Assembly: GCA_900770255.1 (NCBI GenBank)
Contig: CAAGJN010000040.1
Span: 1-37,592, forward strand
Source: Clostridia bacterium
GTDB taxonomy: Bacteria; Bacillota; Clostridia; Oscillospirales; Acutalibacteraceae
DNA: 37,592 nt
Direction of reading: 5' to 3'
Shown: positions 8,660 to 15,723 of the stretch, in pieces
Layout: every line of letters starts with the position of its first letter
Numbering within the stretch: the stretch's first letter is position 1
Program-made: the position numbers and the translations under genes
Notes under the pieces: model-generated
Told to the model about the DNA's origin: nothing
Seen by the model: the letters and a program-made list of their open reading frames with translations, nothing else
Databases searched by the model: none

Positions 8660-10564
8660 TTATTCCTCCTTATTGTCAGCTTTCTTGCCTTGTTTTTTCA
8701 GATAAAGAACCGACATGCCGGGGAGCGTGAGCGAAAGGCTCTGCTTGAACGAGTGCATGGGAATCGGTTTTGAAGTGTAGGTTTTTTGAATTTTGACGTC
8801 AAAGCCGCCGAACTCTGGGCTGTCGGTGTTGAGCACGACGCGATATGCACCCTTCTCCGGCACGCCGATGCGGTAGTTTTCACGCGTGACGGGGGTAAAG
8901 TTACACACAACTATCAGCTCATCGCCCTTCGAGTCCATGCGCCGAAAAGCGATTACGGAATTTGCGCTGTCGTCGCTCGAGATCCAGCTGAAGCCCTCCC
9001 AGCTGTAATCGATCTCCCACATCGGCGCGTTGCGCTTGTAAAAACGGTTGAGCGTGCGCGAAAAATCCTTTAATTTGCGGTGCATATCATAGTCGAGCAG
9101 CATCCAGTCGAGCTCCTGCTTGTAGTTCCACTCAATAAACTGGCCGAATTCCTGACCCATGAACAGCAGTTTTTTGCCCGGGTGAGCCATCATATAAGCA
9201 AAAAACGCGCGCACTCCGGCGAACTTCTCCTCATATGTACCGGGCATTTTGTTTATAAGCGAGCATTTTCCGTGGACTACCTCGTCATGCGAGATCGGCA
9301 GTACGAAGTTCTCCGAAAATGCGTAGAAGAACGAGAAGGTCAGGCAGTCGTGATTAAATTTTCTGAACAGTCCGTCGAGCGAGAAATAGCGTATGCAGTC
9401 GTTCATCCAGCCCATGTTCCATTTGAAATTGAAGCCGAGGCCGCCCATATAGACCGGCTTTGACACCATCGGCCACGCGGTGCTCTCCTCGGCAATCATC
9501 ATTACATCGCCGTGCTCGCCGAAAATAGTCTCGTTGAGCTTTTTTATGAACGCGACCGCCTCAAGATTTTCTCTCCCGCCGTAGGTGTTCGGACTCCACT
9601 CGCCGTCCTCCCTGCCGTAGTCAAGATAGAGCATCGACGCGACGGCGTCAACCCTGAGCCCGTCGGCATGATATACCTCGAGCCAGAACAGCGCGCTCGA
9701 CATCAGGAAGCTCTGCACCTCCGTCCTGCCGTAATCAAACACGCGCGTTCCCCACTGCTTGTGCTCGCCCTTGTGCGGGTCGGCATATTCATAGCAGGGC
9801 TCGCCGTCAAACTCATACAGGCCGAACGAATCCTTCGGAAAATGAGCGGGCACCCAGTCGAGAATCACGCCTATGCCGTGCTCGTGGCACTTGTTGACAA
9901 AGTACATAAAGTCGGCGGGCGTGCCGTAACGCGAGGTCGGCGCGAAATAGCCGGTGACCTGATAGCCCCAGGAACCGTCAAACGGGTGCTCCATAACGGG
10001 CAGCAGCTCGATATGCGTATAGCCCATATCGAGGACATAGGGCACGAGCCTGTCCGCGAGCTCGCGGTAGGAGAGAGGATTGCCGTCCGCATAGCGCTGC
10101 CACGAACCTATGTGCAGCTCATATATATTCATCGGGGAAGCATATATATTCTTCCTGCGGCGTTTTTTCATCCATGCACCGTCAGTCCACTTGAAGCAGC
10201 CGTCGAGATCGTATATCTTTGAAGCAGTACCCGGACGGGTCTCCGCATGGAAAGCGTAGGGGTCGCATTTCATAATCTTGCGGCCGTCCCTCGCTATCAC
10301 GAGGTACTTGTAGGCGTCAAACTCCCTGAAGCCCTCAAAGCGCCCCTCCCAGAGACCCTGCTCGTTTATTTTTTTGAGCTGGAAACCCTCGCCGGTCCAA
10401 TCGTTCCTGTCACAGGCGACAAACACCGCGACGGCATGCGGAGCCCACACGCGGAAAAAGGTGAAATTCTCATCCTCTATGTCGCGGTGTGAGCCGAGAT
10501 ACTCATATGCTTTTGCGTTTGTCCCCTGATGGAATAGGTAGATCGGGATATTCTCATTGAGCAT
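8660..10564 (-). CDS. glgB: 1,4-alpha-glucan branching enzyme (GH13)
   Basis: Introduces alpha-1,6 branches into glycogen. The 634-aa protein has an N-terminal CBM48-like beta domain (about 20-130), a GH13 (beta/alpha)8 barrel and a C-terminal all-beta domain. Probable catalytic residues are Asp306 (GLRVDAVAS), Glu359 (MIAEEST) and the transition-state stabiliser Asp427 (SHDEVVHGK). It is the first gene of the glg operon; the ATG follows GAGGAAAG and a TTGAAA-17-TATAAT promoter at 10606-10634. The short N-terminus (no additional N1 module) is typical of Firmicutes enzymes. Confidence 0.97.
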   Translation of the reverse strand: MLNENIPIYLFHQGTNAKAYEYLGSHRDIEDENFTFFRVWAPHAVAVFVACDRNDWTGEGFQLKKINEQGLWEGRFEGFREFDAYKYLVIARDGRKIMKCDPYAFHAETRPGTASKIYDLDGCFKWTDGAWMKKRRRKNIYASPMNIYELHIGSWQRYADGNPLSYRELADRLVPYVLDMGYTHIELLPVMEHPFDGSWGYQVTGYFAPTSRYGTPADFMYFVNKCHEHGIGVILDWVPAHFPKDSFGLYEFDGEPCYEYADPHKGEHKQWGTRVFDYGRTEVQSFLMSSALFWLEVYHADGLRVDAVASMLYLDYGREDGEWSPNTYGGRENLEAVAFIKKLNETIFGEHGDVMMIAEESTAWPMVSKPVYMGGLGFNFKWNMGWMNDCIRYFSLDGLFRKFNHDCLTFSFFYAFSENFVLPISHDEVVHGKCSLINKMPGTYEEKFAGVRAFFAYMMAHPGKKLLFMGQEFGQFIEWNYKQELDWMLLDYDMHRKLKDFSRTLNRFYKRNAPMWEIDYSWEGFSWISSDDSANSVIAFRRMDSKGDELIVVCNFTPVTRENYRIGVPEKGAYRVVLNTDSPEFGGFDVKIQKTYTSKPIPMHSFKQSLSLTLPGMSVLYLKKQGKKADNKEE

Positions 10565-10605
10565 TTAAAGTTCTCACTTTCCTCAAAAATTGTATTATTA
10601 ATTAA

Positions 10606-10634
10606 ATTATACACTCAGCTTTAAATTTTTTCAA
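10606..10634 (-). promoter_or_regulatory. Promoter of the glg operon
   Basis: Minus strand -35 TTGAAA (10629-10634), 17-bp spacer, -10 TATAAT (10606-10611), about 42 bases upstream of the glgB ATG. The rest of the AT-rich gap up to 10779 shows no gene or clear structure. Confidence 0.8.
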
Positions 10635-10779
10635 GCGATTTTTGACTAACTTATTCAAATCCGCATAGTATTTTGATGTTAATTTTTGTTAAAAATATCC
10701 AATAGGTTTAATGCTGAGACAAAATTTTCACATCAGTCCTGATACATGGAAAAAATCTTCGCAATTTGTAGGAAAAATC

Positions 10780-10820
10780 AAAAAAGACCCCCGCATACCC
10801 GAAAAAGCGGAATGCGGAGT
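10780..10820 (-). terminator. Terminator after rubrerythrin
   Basis: A hairpin with a ccgcat/atgcgg core (10791-10796 paired with 10811-10816, extended on both sides with mismatches) is followed by six T residues on the minus strand, 15 bases beyond the rubrerythrin stop. Confidence 0.7.
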
Positions 10821-10835
10821 TCTTTTAGCGGAATA

Positions 10836-11375
10836 TCAATAATTTTCTTTTTTGATCTCGAAATATGACTGAGGATGCGCGCAGGTCGGGCAGACCTTGG
10901 GCGCGGACTTGCCGACATGGATGTGTCCGCAGTTTCTGCAGACCCAGACAACCTCCTCGCTGCGCTCAAACACAATACCGTTTTCGAGATTTTTCACAAG
11001 CGCGTTGTAACGCTCCTCATGCTCTTTTTCGATCTTGCCGACCAGCTCAAAGAGCGAGGCTATCCTGTCAAAGCCTTCCTCGCGGGCCACCTCGGCAAAT
11101 TCCCTGTACATCTCGGTCCACTCATAATTCTCACCCGCAGCGGCGTCGAGCAGATTTTCCATCGTCGAGGGCACCGCTCCGCCGTGGAGCTCCTTAAACC
11201 AGATCTTCGCGTGCTCCTTCTCATTGTCTGCGGTCTCGGCAAAAATCGCGGCTATCTGCTCATAGCCGTCTTTTTTCGCCTTTGAGGCGTAGTAGGTATA
11301 CTTGTTTCTCGCCTGCGACTCGCCCGCAAATGCTGCCATAAGATTTGCCTCTGTTCTGCTGCCTTTGAAATCCAT
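10836..11375 (-). CDS. rbr: Rubrerythrin
   Basis: Non-haem di-iron peroxidase that reduces hydrogen peroxide in anaerobes. The 179-aa protein has an N-terminal four-helix ferritin-like domain (Glu19, ExxH at 52-55 and a second Glu/ExxH set near 94-120) and a C-terminal rubredoxin-like iron site (C146, C149, C162, C165), the classical domain order. The ATG follows AAAGGAGGACC. A TATAAT -10 at 11406-11411 without a convincing -35 lies upstream, so it may be transcribed alone under an activator or repressor. A terminator follows it. Confidence 0.96.
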   Translation of the reverse strand: MDFKGSRTEANLMAAFAGESQARNKYTYYASKAKKDGYEQIAAIFAETADNEKEHAKIWFKELHGGAVPSTMENLLDAAAGENYEWTEMYREFAEVAREEGFDRIASLFELVGKIEKEHEERYNALVKNLENGIVFERSEEVVWVCRNCGHIHVGKSAPKVCPTCAHPQSYFEIKKENY

Positions 11376-11405
11376 AATGGTCCTCCTTTAGCTTTAATAC
11401 TTAAT

Positions 11406-11440
11406 ATTATATCTTATATTCCGAGCATAATTGGTCGGAA
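11406..11440 (-). promoter_or_regulatory. Probable rubrerythrin promoter with an inverted repeat
   Basis: A TATAAT -10 (11406-11411) has no good -35 at 16-18 bp. The place of the -35 is occupied by an inverted repeat, TTCCGA (11419-11424) and TCGGAA (11435-11440), with a 10-base spacer. This could be an operator or the weak end-hairpin of the upstream gene. It does not match the PerR box I would expect. Confidence 0.35.
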
Positions 11441-11441
11441 A

Positions 11442-12062
11442 TTAAGAAAAGTCTGTTAAATTTTTAATTATCATATCAACACACGTGCCGTAAAAATCAA
11501 AGTCTTTCATCGCTTCGGCATACTTTTCATCCCACGAAGCGATCTCGTCCGCGACGAGCGAGGCTTCTTCATTTTCGGGATCGTAGGCGTGATACTCAGC
11601 CTCAAAGGCCGCGAGCGCATCGGCAGGCAGAAGCTCGCGGACGGCCGAGAGCGCCACCGGGGTCAGCGGCGCCGAATTGCATTTGAAAAACTCGCTGAGC
11701 CCGTTCCGGGAGTCGTCTGCGAGATAGTAGAGCGCGTATATCTTTTTCTGCGCGTCGCTGAGCTCTGCGAACGCCGCGTCCATATCGCTGCACTTCTCGA
11801 GGTTTTTCTGAATATTCATCGCAACGCCGTCAAGCGCGCGCTTTTTGTCCGCCCCTTCGAGCTTTTCGATGCTCAGAGAAGAAAACTCCTTCATCACGCC
11901 CATCTCATATTCGAGCTTTTTCATCTGTTCCTCGCGCGCGGCATGTGCCCTCTGCGAGGCCTGAGCCGCTTTTGTCATCACCCAGAGCGTGACGATGATC
12001 GCAGCGACCAGCAGCAGAGCCAGATACCAATATTGCCTGAGTGCGGCCAAAAAATCACTCAT
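11442..12062 (-). CDS. Unknown membrane-anchored protein
   Basis: I do not recognise this 206-aa protein. It has one N-terminal membrane helix (about residues 12-30), then a charged, probably coiled-coil stretch (about 34-75) and an acidic, helical C-terminal part with no conserved catalytic motif that I can see. The topology is probably N-in with the soluble part outside, but the lack of a positive cluster before the helix leaves this open. Its start overlaps the rsmI stop by 8 bases, which ties it to the XRE-trmN6-rsmI transcript. A soft structural role at the membrane is possible; no function is assigned. Confidence 0.8.
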   Translation of the reverse strand: MSDFLAALRQYWYLALLLVAAIIVTLWVMTKAAQASQRAHAAREEQMKKLEYEMGVMKEFSSLSIEKLEGADKKRALDGVAMNIQKNLEKCSDMDAAFAELSDAQKKIYALYYLADDSRNGLSEFFKCNSAPLTPVALSAVRELLPADALAAFEAEYHAYDPENEEASLVADEIASWDEKYAEAMKDFDFYGTCVDMIIKNLTDFS

Positions 12063-12894
12063 TATTCTTTTCCCCCTGCAAAAGCCTGTATATGTCTCCT
12101 TTTTTCAGTCCGCTGAGCTTTGCCGCGCGGCGCGCCGCCTCGCTCGGCGGGCAGCCGTCCGCCATGAGCTCCTTCGCCGCCTCGAGCGCCTGCTCCAGGG
12201 TCATCGGCTCCTTCTTTTCTTGAGGGGCTCCGGCAATTATCAGCACGAGCTCGCCCTTGAGGCTGCCGTCCGAATATTTTTCGGCCGCGGCACACAGAGT
12301 CGTGTGTATGACTTCTTCATGTATTTTCGTTATCTCGCGCACTATCGCGAGCTCCCTGTCGCCGAGCGCGGCTGCGAGATCGCGCAGGGTAGATGCAAGC
12401 TTGTGCGGAGCCTCATAAAATATCATCGTGCGCGGCTCGTTGACTATGCTTTTTATATGCTCGTTTCTGCTCGCTTTGTTGACGCTCAGAAAGCCCTCGA
12501 ACGTAAATCTGCACGACGGCATACCGGAGATCGCCATGGCCGTTGCAAACGCAGTCGGCCCCGGAACGGATTCGACCTTTATGCCGTGATCGCGGCACAT
12601 ACGCACAAGCTCCTCACCGGGATCGGAGATCGCAGGCATACCGGCGTCGGTCACCAACGCGCAGCTCTCTCCGTTCATCAGGCGCTCAACTATGCGCGGA
12701 CTCATCTCAAATCTGTTGTGCTCATGATAGCTTATCATCGGCTTTTTTATGCCGAAGGCGTTGAGGAGTTTCAGCGTGACGCGGGTATCCTCTGCGGCGA
12801 TAAAGTCGCAGTTTTCAAGCGTCTCAACAGCCCTCGGCGAAAGATCTCCGAGGTTGCCTATCGGCGTTCCGACAACGTACAGCGCAGCGCTCAT
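12055..12894 (-). CDS. rsmI: 16S rRNA (cytidine1402-2'-O)-methyltransferase
   Basis: SAM-dependent enzyme of the tetrapyrrole-methylase fold that 2'-O-methylates C1402 in the ribosomal P site. It is 279 aa with all family motifs: VGTPIGN at 8-14, AEDTR at 34-38, DAGMPAISDPG at 83-93, PGPTA at 111-115, FYEAPHK at 159-165 and REITKIHEE at 186-194. Its start overlaps the trmN6-like stop by 4 bases. This yabB/trmN6-rsmI order is common in Firmicutes. Confidence 0.97.
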   Translation of the reverse strand: MSAALYVVGTPIGNLGDLSPRAVETLENCDFIAAEDTRVTLKLLNAFGIKKPMISYHEHNRFEMSPRIVERLMNGESCALVTDAGMPAISDPGEELVRMCRDHGIKVESVPGPTAFATAMAISGMPSCRFTFEGFLSVNKASRNEHIKSIVNEPRTMIFYEAPHKLASTLRDLAAALGDRELAIVREITKIHEEVIHTTLCAAAEKYSDGSLKGELVLIIAGAPQEKKEPMTLEQALEAAKELMADGCPPSEAARRAAKLSGLKKGDIYRLLQGEKNNE

Positions 12895-13664
12895 TTTTCT
12901 CTCTCCTTCGGGCAGTCGCCTGCGGTATTGTTCTCGCGCTCGAGCTCATAATCGGCATAAAGAGCGCGCATATAGTCTGAGTATTCCATGTTTTCCTTGT
13001 ACACGTTGAGCTGAGGTTCAACAGTCATTCCGGGTTTTGCCCCGCGCTTTCCCTCGACAAGCACAAGCCACGGCGCGCTGCCGTCGCACTTTGACACGGT
13101 GCGCAGACGCTTCGGCTCGATCCCGTGCGCGCTCATCGTGCACATCAGCTCGCACAACCTCTCCGGGCGCAGGCAGACGCAGAGCCTGCCGCCGAACCTC
13201 AGCAGCCATGCGGCGGCCGCGCACATATCGCCGAGCGAGCAGTCGAGCCCATGCCTCGCCCTGGCTGCGGGCTCGGTTGCGCTGACTATTCCCGCTCCCT
13301 GAGCCTTATAAGGCGGGTTCATGCTGACAAGATCGAACTCGCCGGCGGGCAGAAAATCCCTGACCTCGCGCAGATCTCGGTTATAGACCTCAAGACGGCC
13401 GCCGAGAGAATTTATCCCGACAGCCATTTCCATTTGTTTGCACGCCCTGCTGCTTATCTCTATCGCCGCAACCGGCCTGCTCATATTCTTTTTGAGCCAC
13501 AGCAGAGGGATTATGCCGCAGCCGCTGCCCATATCGCAGCAGCGCTGATCGGTTCGCACAGCCGAAAAATCTGCAAGCAGCAGCGCATCCGTGCCGAAAC
13601 CGTGCTCGCGCGAAATGACAGCCGTCATCCCGCCGCCGAGCCTTTCAAGCCGGAAATCTTCCAT
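12891..13664 (-). CDS. tRNA1(Val) adenine-37 N6-methyltransferase-like protein
   Basis: A 257-aa Rossmann-fold methyltransferase. The SAM loop DMGSGCG is at 44-50, and NPPY at 116-119 marks an amino-group (N6-adenine) methylase. The layout matches the TrmN6/YfiC/YabB group, which sits beside rsmI in many Firmicutes; the exact tRNA target is inferred. The start lies 8 bases after the XRE stop, and no strong ribosome binding site is visible, only a GAAGAAAG-like stretch inside the XRE end. Confidence 0.88.
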   Translation of the reverse strand: MEDFRLERLGGGMTAVISREHGFGTDALLLADFSAVRTDQRCCDMGSGCGIIPLLWLKKNMSRPVAAIEISSRACKQMEMAVGINSLGGRLEVYNRDLREVRDFLPAGEFDLVSMNPPYKAQGAGIVSATEPAARARHGLDCSLGDMCAAAAWLLRFGGRLCVCLRPERLCELMCTMSAHGIEPKRLRTVSKCDGSAPWLVLVEGKRGAKPGMTVEPQLNVYKENMEYSDYMRALYADYELERENNTAGDCPKEREK

Positions 13665-13672
13665 AGGCAGTT

Positions 13673-14053
13673 TTACTTCGCTTTCTTCTCCGCATACTGC
13701 ATTGCCTTGTCGATTATTTTCTGCTTATCGGCAGGCGAACAAAGGCGCAGATTCATTATAAGCTGCTTTTCCTCGGGACGCAGAAATATACTCTCCACAT
13801 GTAGCTCCTGACTCGCGCTTCTGAGCGTATCAAGCGCGCCGTCGTTCCTCTCGCCGATAAGCTCGGCTACCGATACATTAAACATTGCCGAAAGCCTGTT
13901 GAGCGTATCAAGGTTAGGCACGCGACCTTTTTCATAATATGTGTAAGTCGAGCGGTCAATCTTGAGTACGTCGGCCACCTCTCCCTGGGTCAGGCCGTTG
14001 AGCGTTCGGAAAGTCTTGAGCCTGTTTCCGAATTCCACATTTTTGTTTGCCAT
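13673..14053 (-). CDS. XRE-family transcription regulator
   Basis: A 126-aa DNA-binding protein with a single Cro/C1-type helix-turn-helix at about residues 10-64 (LTQGEVADVLKID as the helix-turn-helix core, then STYTYYEKG), followed by a short helical tail of unknown role. It is the first gene of the XRE-trmN6-rsmI-unknown unit. The ATG follows CGGAGGAATT. Palindromic TTGTTT-type repeats lie in the 210-bp gap upstream and could be its operators. Confidence 0.9.
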   Translation of the reverse strand: MANKNVEFGNRLKTFRTLNGLTQGEVADVLKIDRSTYTYYEKGRVPNLDTLNRLSAMFNVSVAELIGERNDGALDTLRSASQELHVESIFLRPEEKQLIMNLRLCSPADKQKIIDKAMQYAEKKAK

Positions 14054-14086
14054 AAAATTCCTCCGTTTTTCATCGGAATCATCAGT

Positions 14087-14099
14087 TTGTTTTAAACAA
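14087..14099. repeat. Inverted repeat, candidate XRE operator
   Basis: TTGTTT (14087-14092) and AAACAA (14094-14099) flank one base, a perfect 6-bp inverted repeat about 34 bases upstream of the XRE gene. Related TTGTTT sequences recur at 14170-14179 and 14219-14226, the last within the spacer of the divergent promoter. Confidence 0.45.
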
Positions 14100-14205
14100 C
14101 TATAATTTTAAAATATCACAAGGAAAAAGTCTATAGTAAAATAAAAAAATTTTTAAAGATGCCGGAAGATTGTTTACAAAAAAGACACAATGTCCGCCTA
14201 TAGTG

Positions 14206-14235
14206 TTGTAAATCGGCGTTGTTTTATGATATAAT
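14206..14235 (+). promoter_or_regulatory. Promoter of the HAD phosphatase gene
   Basis: -35 TTGTAA (14206-14211), 18-bp spacer, -10 TATAAT (14230-14235), about 30 bases before the GTG start at 14265. Confidence 0.65.
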
Positions 14236-14264
14236 CAATTCATTATATCTTTCAGTAAAAGCGA

Positions 14265-15062
14265 GTGAAAAAATTGGCCGGCAGCGAAATTTTTAAAAAG
14301 ACAAAATATTTTATTGTTGATATGGACGGTACATTCTATCTTGACGGCAACATAATTCCCGGCGCTGACGGTTTTCTCAAAAAAGTCAGGGGAAGCGGCC
14401 GCGACTTCTACTTCTTCACAAACAACTCCTCGAACAACGTCGCCTCCTGCCGCGCAAAGCTCGAAAAGATGGGTTTCCCCGTCGACGAAAACAGAGTCAT
14501 CATTTCGTCGCATGTGACCATAGACTTCCTCAGACGCCATCGTCCCGGTAAGACCGTATTTCTGCTGGGTAACGAGCGCCTGACCGGTGATTTCAAGGCC
14601 TCCGGCATTGAGCTTGTCGAGGATAAACCCGACATCGTAGTGCTCGGCTTCGACACGACGCTCACTTATCAAAAGATCTGGGACGCCGCGCGCTTTATTG
14701 CTGACGGCGCAGAATATATCGCAACGCACCCCGACCTCAACTGCCCGACGGCCGGCGGATTCATGCCGGATACGGGCTCGATGATTGAGCTCTTCGCCGC
14801 TTCCACGGGAAGGCGCCCGCTCGTCATGGGCAAGCCCATGACCGCGACGGTCGATTATATTACCCATATGCTCTCCTGCTCGCGCGAGGAGATTGCGTTC
14901 ATCGGCGACCGCCTTGCGACGGATATCGCTATCGGCGCTTCGCACGGCATCCCGAGCGCTCTCGTCATGAGCGGCGTGACGACCGAGGAGGAATATGAAA
15001 ATTCGGATATCAGAGCGTCCGTTGTTGTCAACAGCATGAAAGACCTCGCCGAATATCTGTAA
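14265..15062 (+). CDS. HAD-superfamily phosphatase, NagD/AraL-like
   Basis: A 265-aa class IIA HAD hydrolase. Motif I DMDGT carries Asp19 and Asp21, TNNSS at 52-56 supplies motif II, Lys190 (MGKP) motif III and GDRLATD at 214-220 motif IV. The C2-type cap lies between motifs II and III. Such enzymes dephosphorylate sugar phosphates, nucleotides or glycolytic side products, and the substrate is not readable. The start is a GTG with no strong Shine-Dalgarno; the first in-frame ATG is inside motif I, so the GTG or another non-ATG codon must be used. It is followed by the queT leader. Confidence 0.92.
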   Translation: MKKLAGSEIFKKTKYFIVDMDGTFYLDGNIIPGADGFLKKVRGSGRDFYFFTNNSSNNVASCRAKLEKMGFPVDENRVIISSHVTIDFLRRHRPGKTVFLLGNERLTGDFKASGIELVEDKPDIVVLGFDTTLTYQKIWDAARFIADGAEYIATHPDLNCPTAGGFMPDTGSMIELFAASTGRRPLVMGKPMTATVDYITHMLSCSREEIAFIGDRLATDIAIGASHGIPSALVMSGVTTEEEYENSDIRASVVVNSMKDLAEYL

Positions 15063-15068
15063 ACACGG

Positions 15069-15097
15069 ATAACACGCTTTAATATCAGCGTTTATCA
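15069..15097 (+). other. Stem-loop between the HAD gene and the riboswitch
   Basis: GATAA-C-ACGCT (15069-15079) pairs with AGCGT-TTATC (15088-15097), a 10-bp stem with a single bulged C. There is no T-run after it, so it is not a classical terminator. It may shield the 3' end of the HAD mRNA or form part of the queT leader. Confidence 0.55.
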
Positions 15098-15100
15098 TTT

Positions 15101-15154
15101 GTCGGTTCGAAACCTTCCCGACAGGCATTGCCCGATGCCGAACAAAACTAAAGG
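15101..15154 (+). promoter_or_regulatory. Candidate preQ1 riboswitch upstream of queT-like gene
   Basis: Stem P1 TGTCGG/CCGACA (15101-15106 with 15119-15124) has a 12-base loop. A second hairpin follows, GGCAT/ATGCC (15125-15129 with 15136-15140), and then an A-rich tail AACAAAACTAAAGG ending at 15154. The loop bases CCTT (15114-15117) can pair with AAGG (15151-15154), giving an H-type pseudoknot with an inserted hairpin, the topology of class II and III preQ1 aptamers. The tail also resembles the AAAAACTA tail of class I. The downstream gene is a QueT-like transporter, the expected regulon. A small hairpin GCTGC/GCAGC and the ribosome binding site follow, suggesting translational control. 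The class assignment is uncertain. Confidence 0.68.
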
Positions 15155-15182
15155 CGCTGCACGGCAGCAAAAAGGAGCAAAA

Positions 15183-15695
15183 ATGAAAGAAAAAAAACGT
15201 TCGACCCACTATCTGGCTCAGAGCGCGGTAATTGCTGCGCTCTATGCGGCGGCCACCTATCTGAGCGCCGCGTTTTCGCTGGCCTACGGCCCGATACAGT
15301 TCAGGCTTTCGGAAGCGCTGACCGTTCTCGCCGTACTCACGCCCGCCGCGATACCCGGACTCACAGTCGGCTGCGCGATAGGCAATATCTCGAGTCCCAT
15401 GGGCATATGGGACGTTATCTTCGGCGCGGCTGCGACCCTGCTCAGCGCCGTATGCGCGAGAGCCCTTCGCAACGTGCAGTTCAAAAAACTGCCCATACTC
15501 TCATCGTCCATGCCAGTTCTTTTTAACGCTGTCATAGTCGGGCTTGAAATAGTCCTGCTCACCCCGACCGACGGGGCGAAGCTGACCGCCTTTCTGATCT
15601 CTGCGCTCGAAGTCGGCGCAGGCGAGCTCGTTGTCTGTTTAGCGCTCGGCCTCCCGCTTTACTCGGCGTTAAGACGGACTAAGCTGTTTAAATAA
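15183..15695 (+). CDS. queT: QueT-family transporter (probable queuosine precursor uptake)
   Basis: A 170-aa integral membrane protein with about five hydrophobic segments. It has the QueT family features: an early SAVIAALYAA helix, then FSLAYGPIQFRLSEAL (about residues 31-46) and the AIGNISSPMG loop. It is the S component of an ECF transporter thought to import preQ1 or another queuine precursor; the shared ECF module is not in this window. The ATG at 15183 is chosen because AAAAAGGAG ends 6 bases upstream; the longer open frame from 15099 would start inside the riboswitch-like leader. The leader is itself the best support for the ligand. Confidence 0.88.
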   Translation: MKEKKRSTHYLAQSAVIAALYAAATYLSAAFSLAYGPIQFRLSEALTVLAVLTPAAIPGLTVGCAIGNISSPMGIWDVIFGAAATLLSAVCARALRNVQFKKLPILSSSMPVLFNAVIVGLEIVLLTPTDGAKLTAFLISALEVGAGELVVCLALGLPLYSALRRTKLFK

Positions 15696-15723
15696 TTCCT
15701 TTTAGTAAAAGGAGAGGGTAACA

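Noticed and set aside
7971..8705. Plus-strand frame opposite glgC
   Set aside because: Shadow of the well-supported glgC gene, a result of GC-biased third positions.
11401..11430. PerR box at the rubrerythrin promoter
   Set aside because: The AT-rich stretch does not fit the TTATAAT-N-ATTATAA dyad on inspection.
15069..15097. Terminator for the HAD gene
   Set aside because: The stem is good but no T-run follows, so it is listed as a leader or 3' structure rather than a terminator.
14235..15209. 324-codon minus-strand frame opposite the HAD gene and riboswitch
   Set aside because: The plus strand has a clear HAD protein with all four motifs; the minus frame has no family features.
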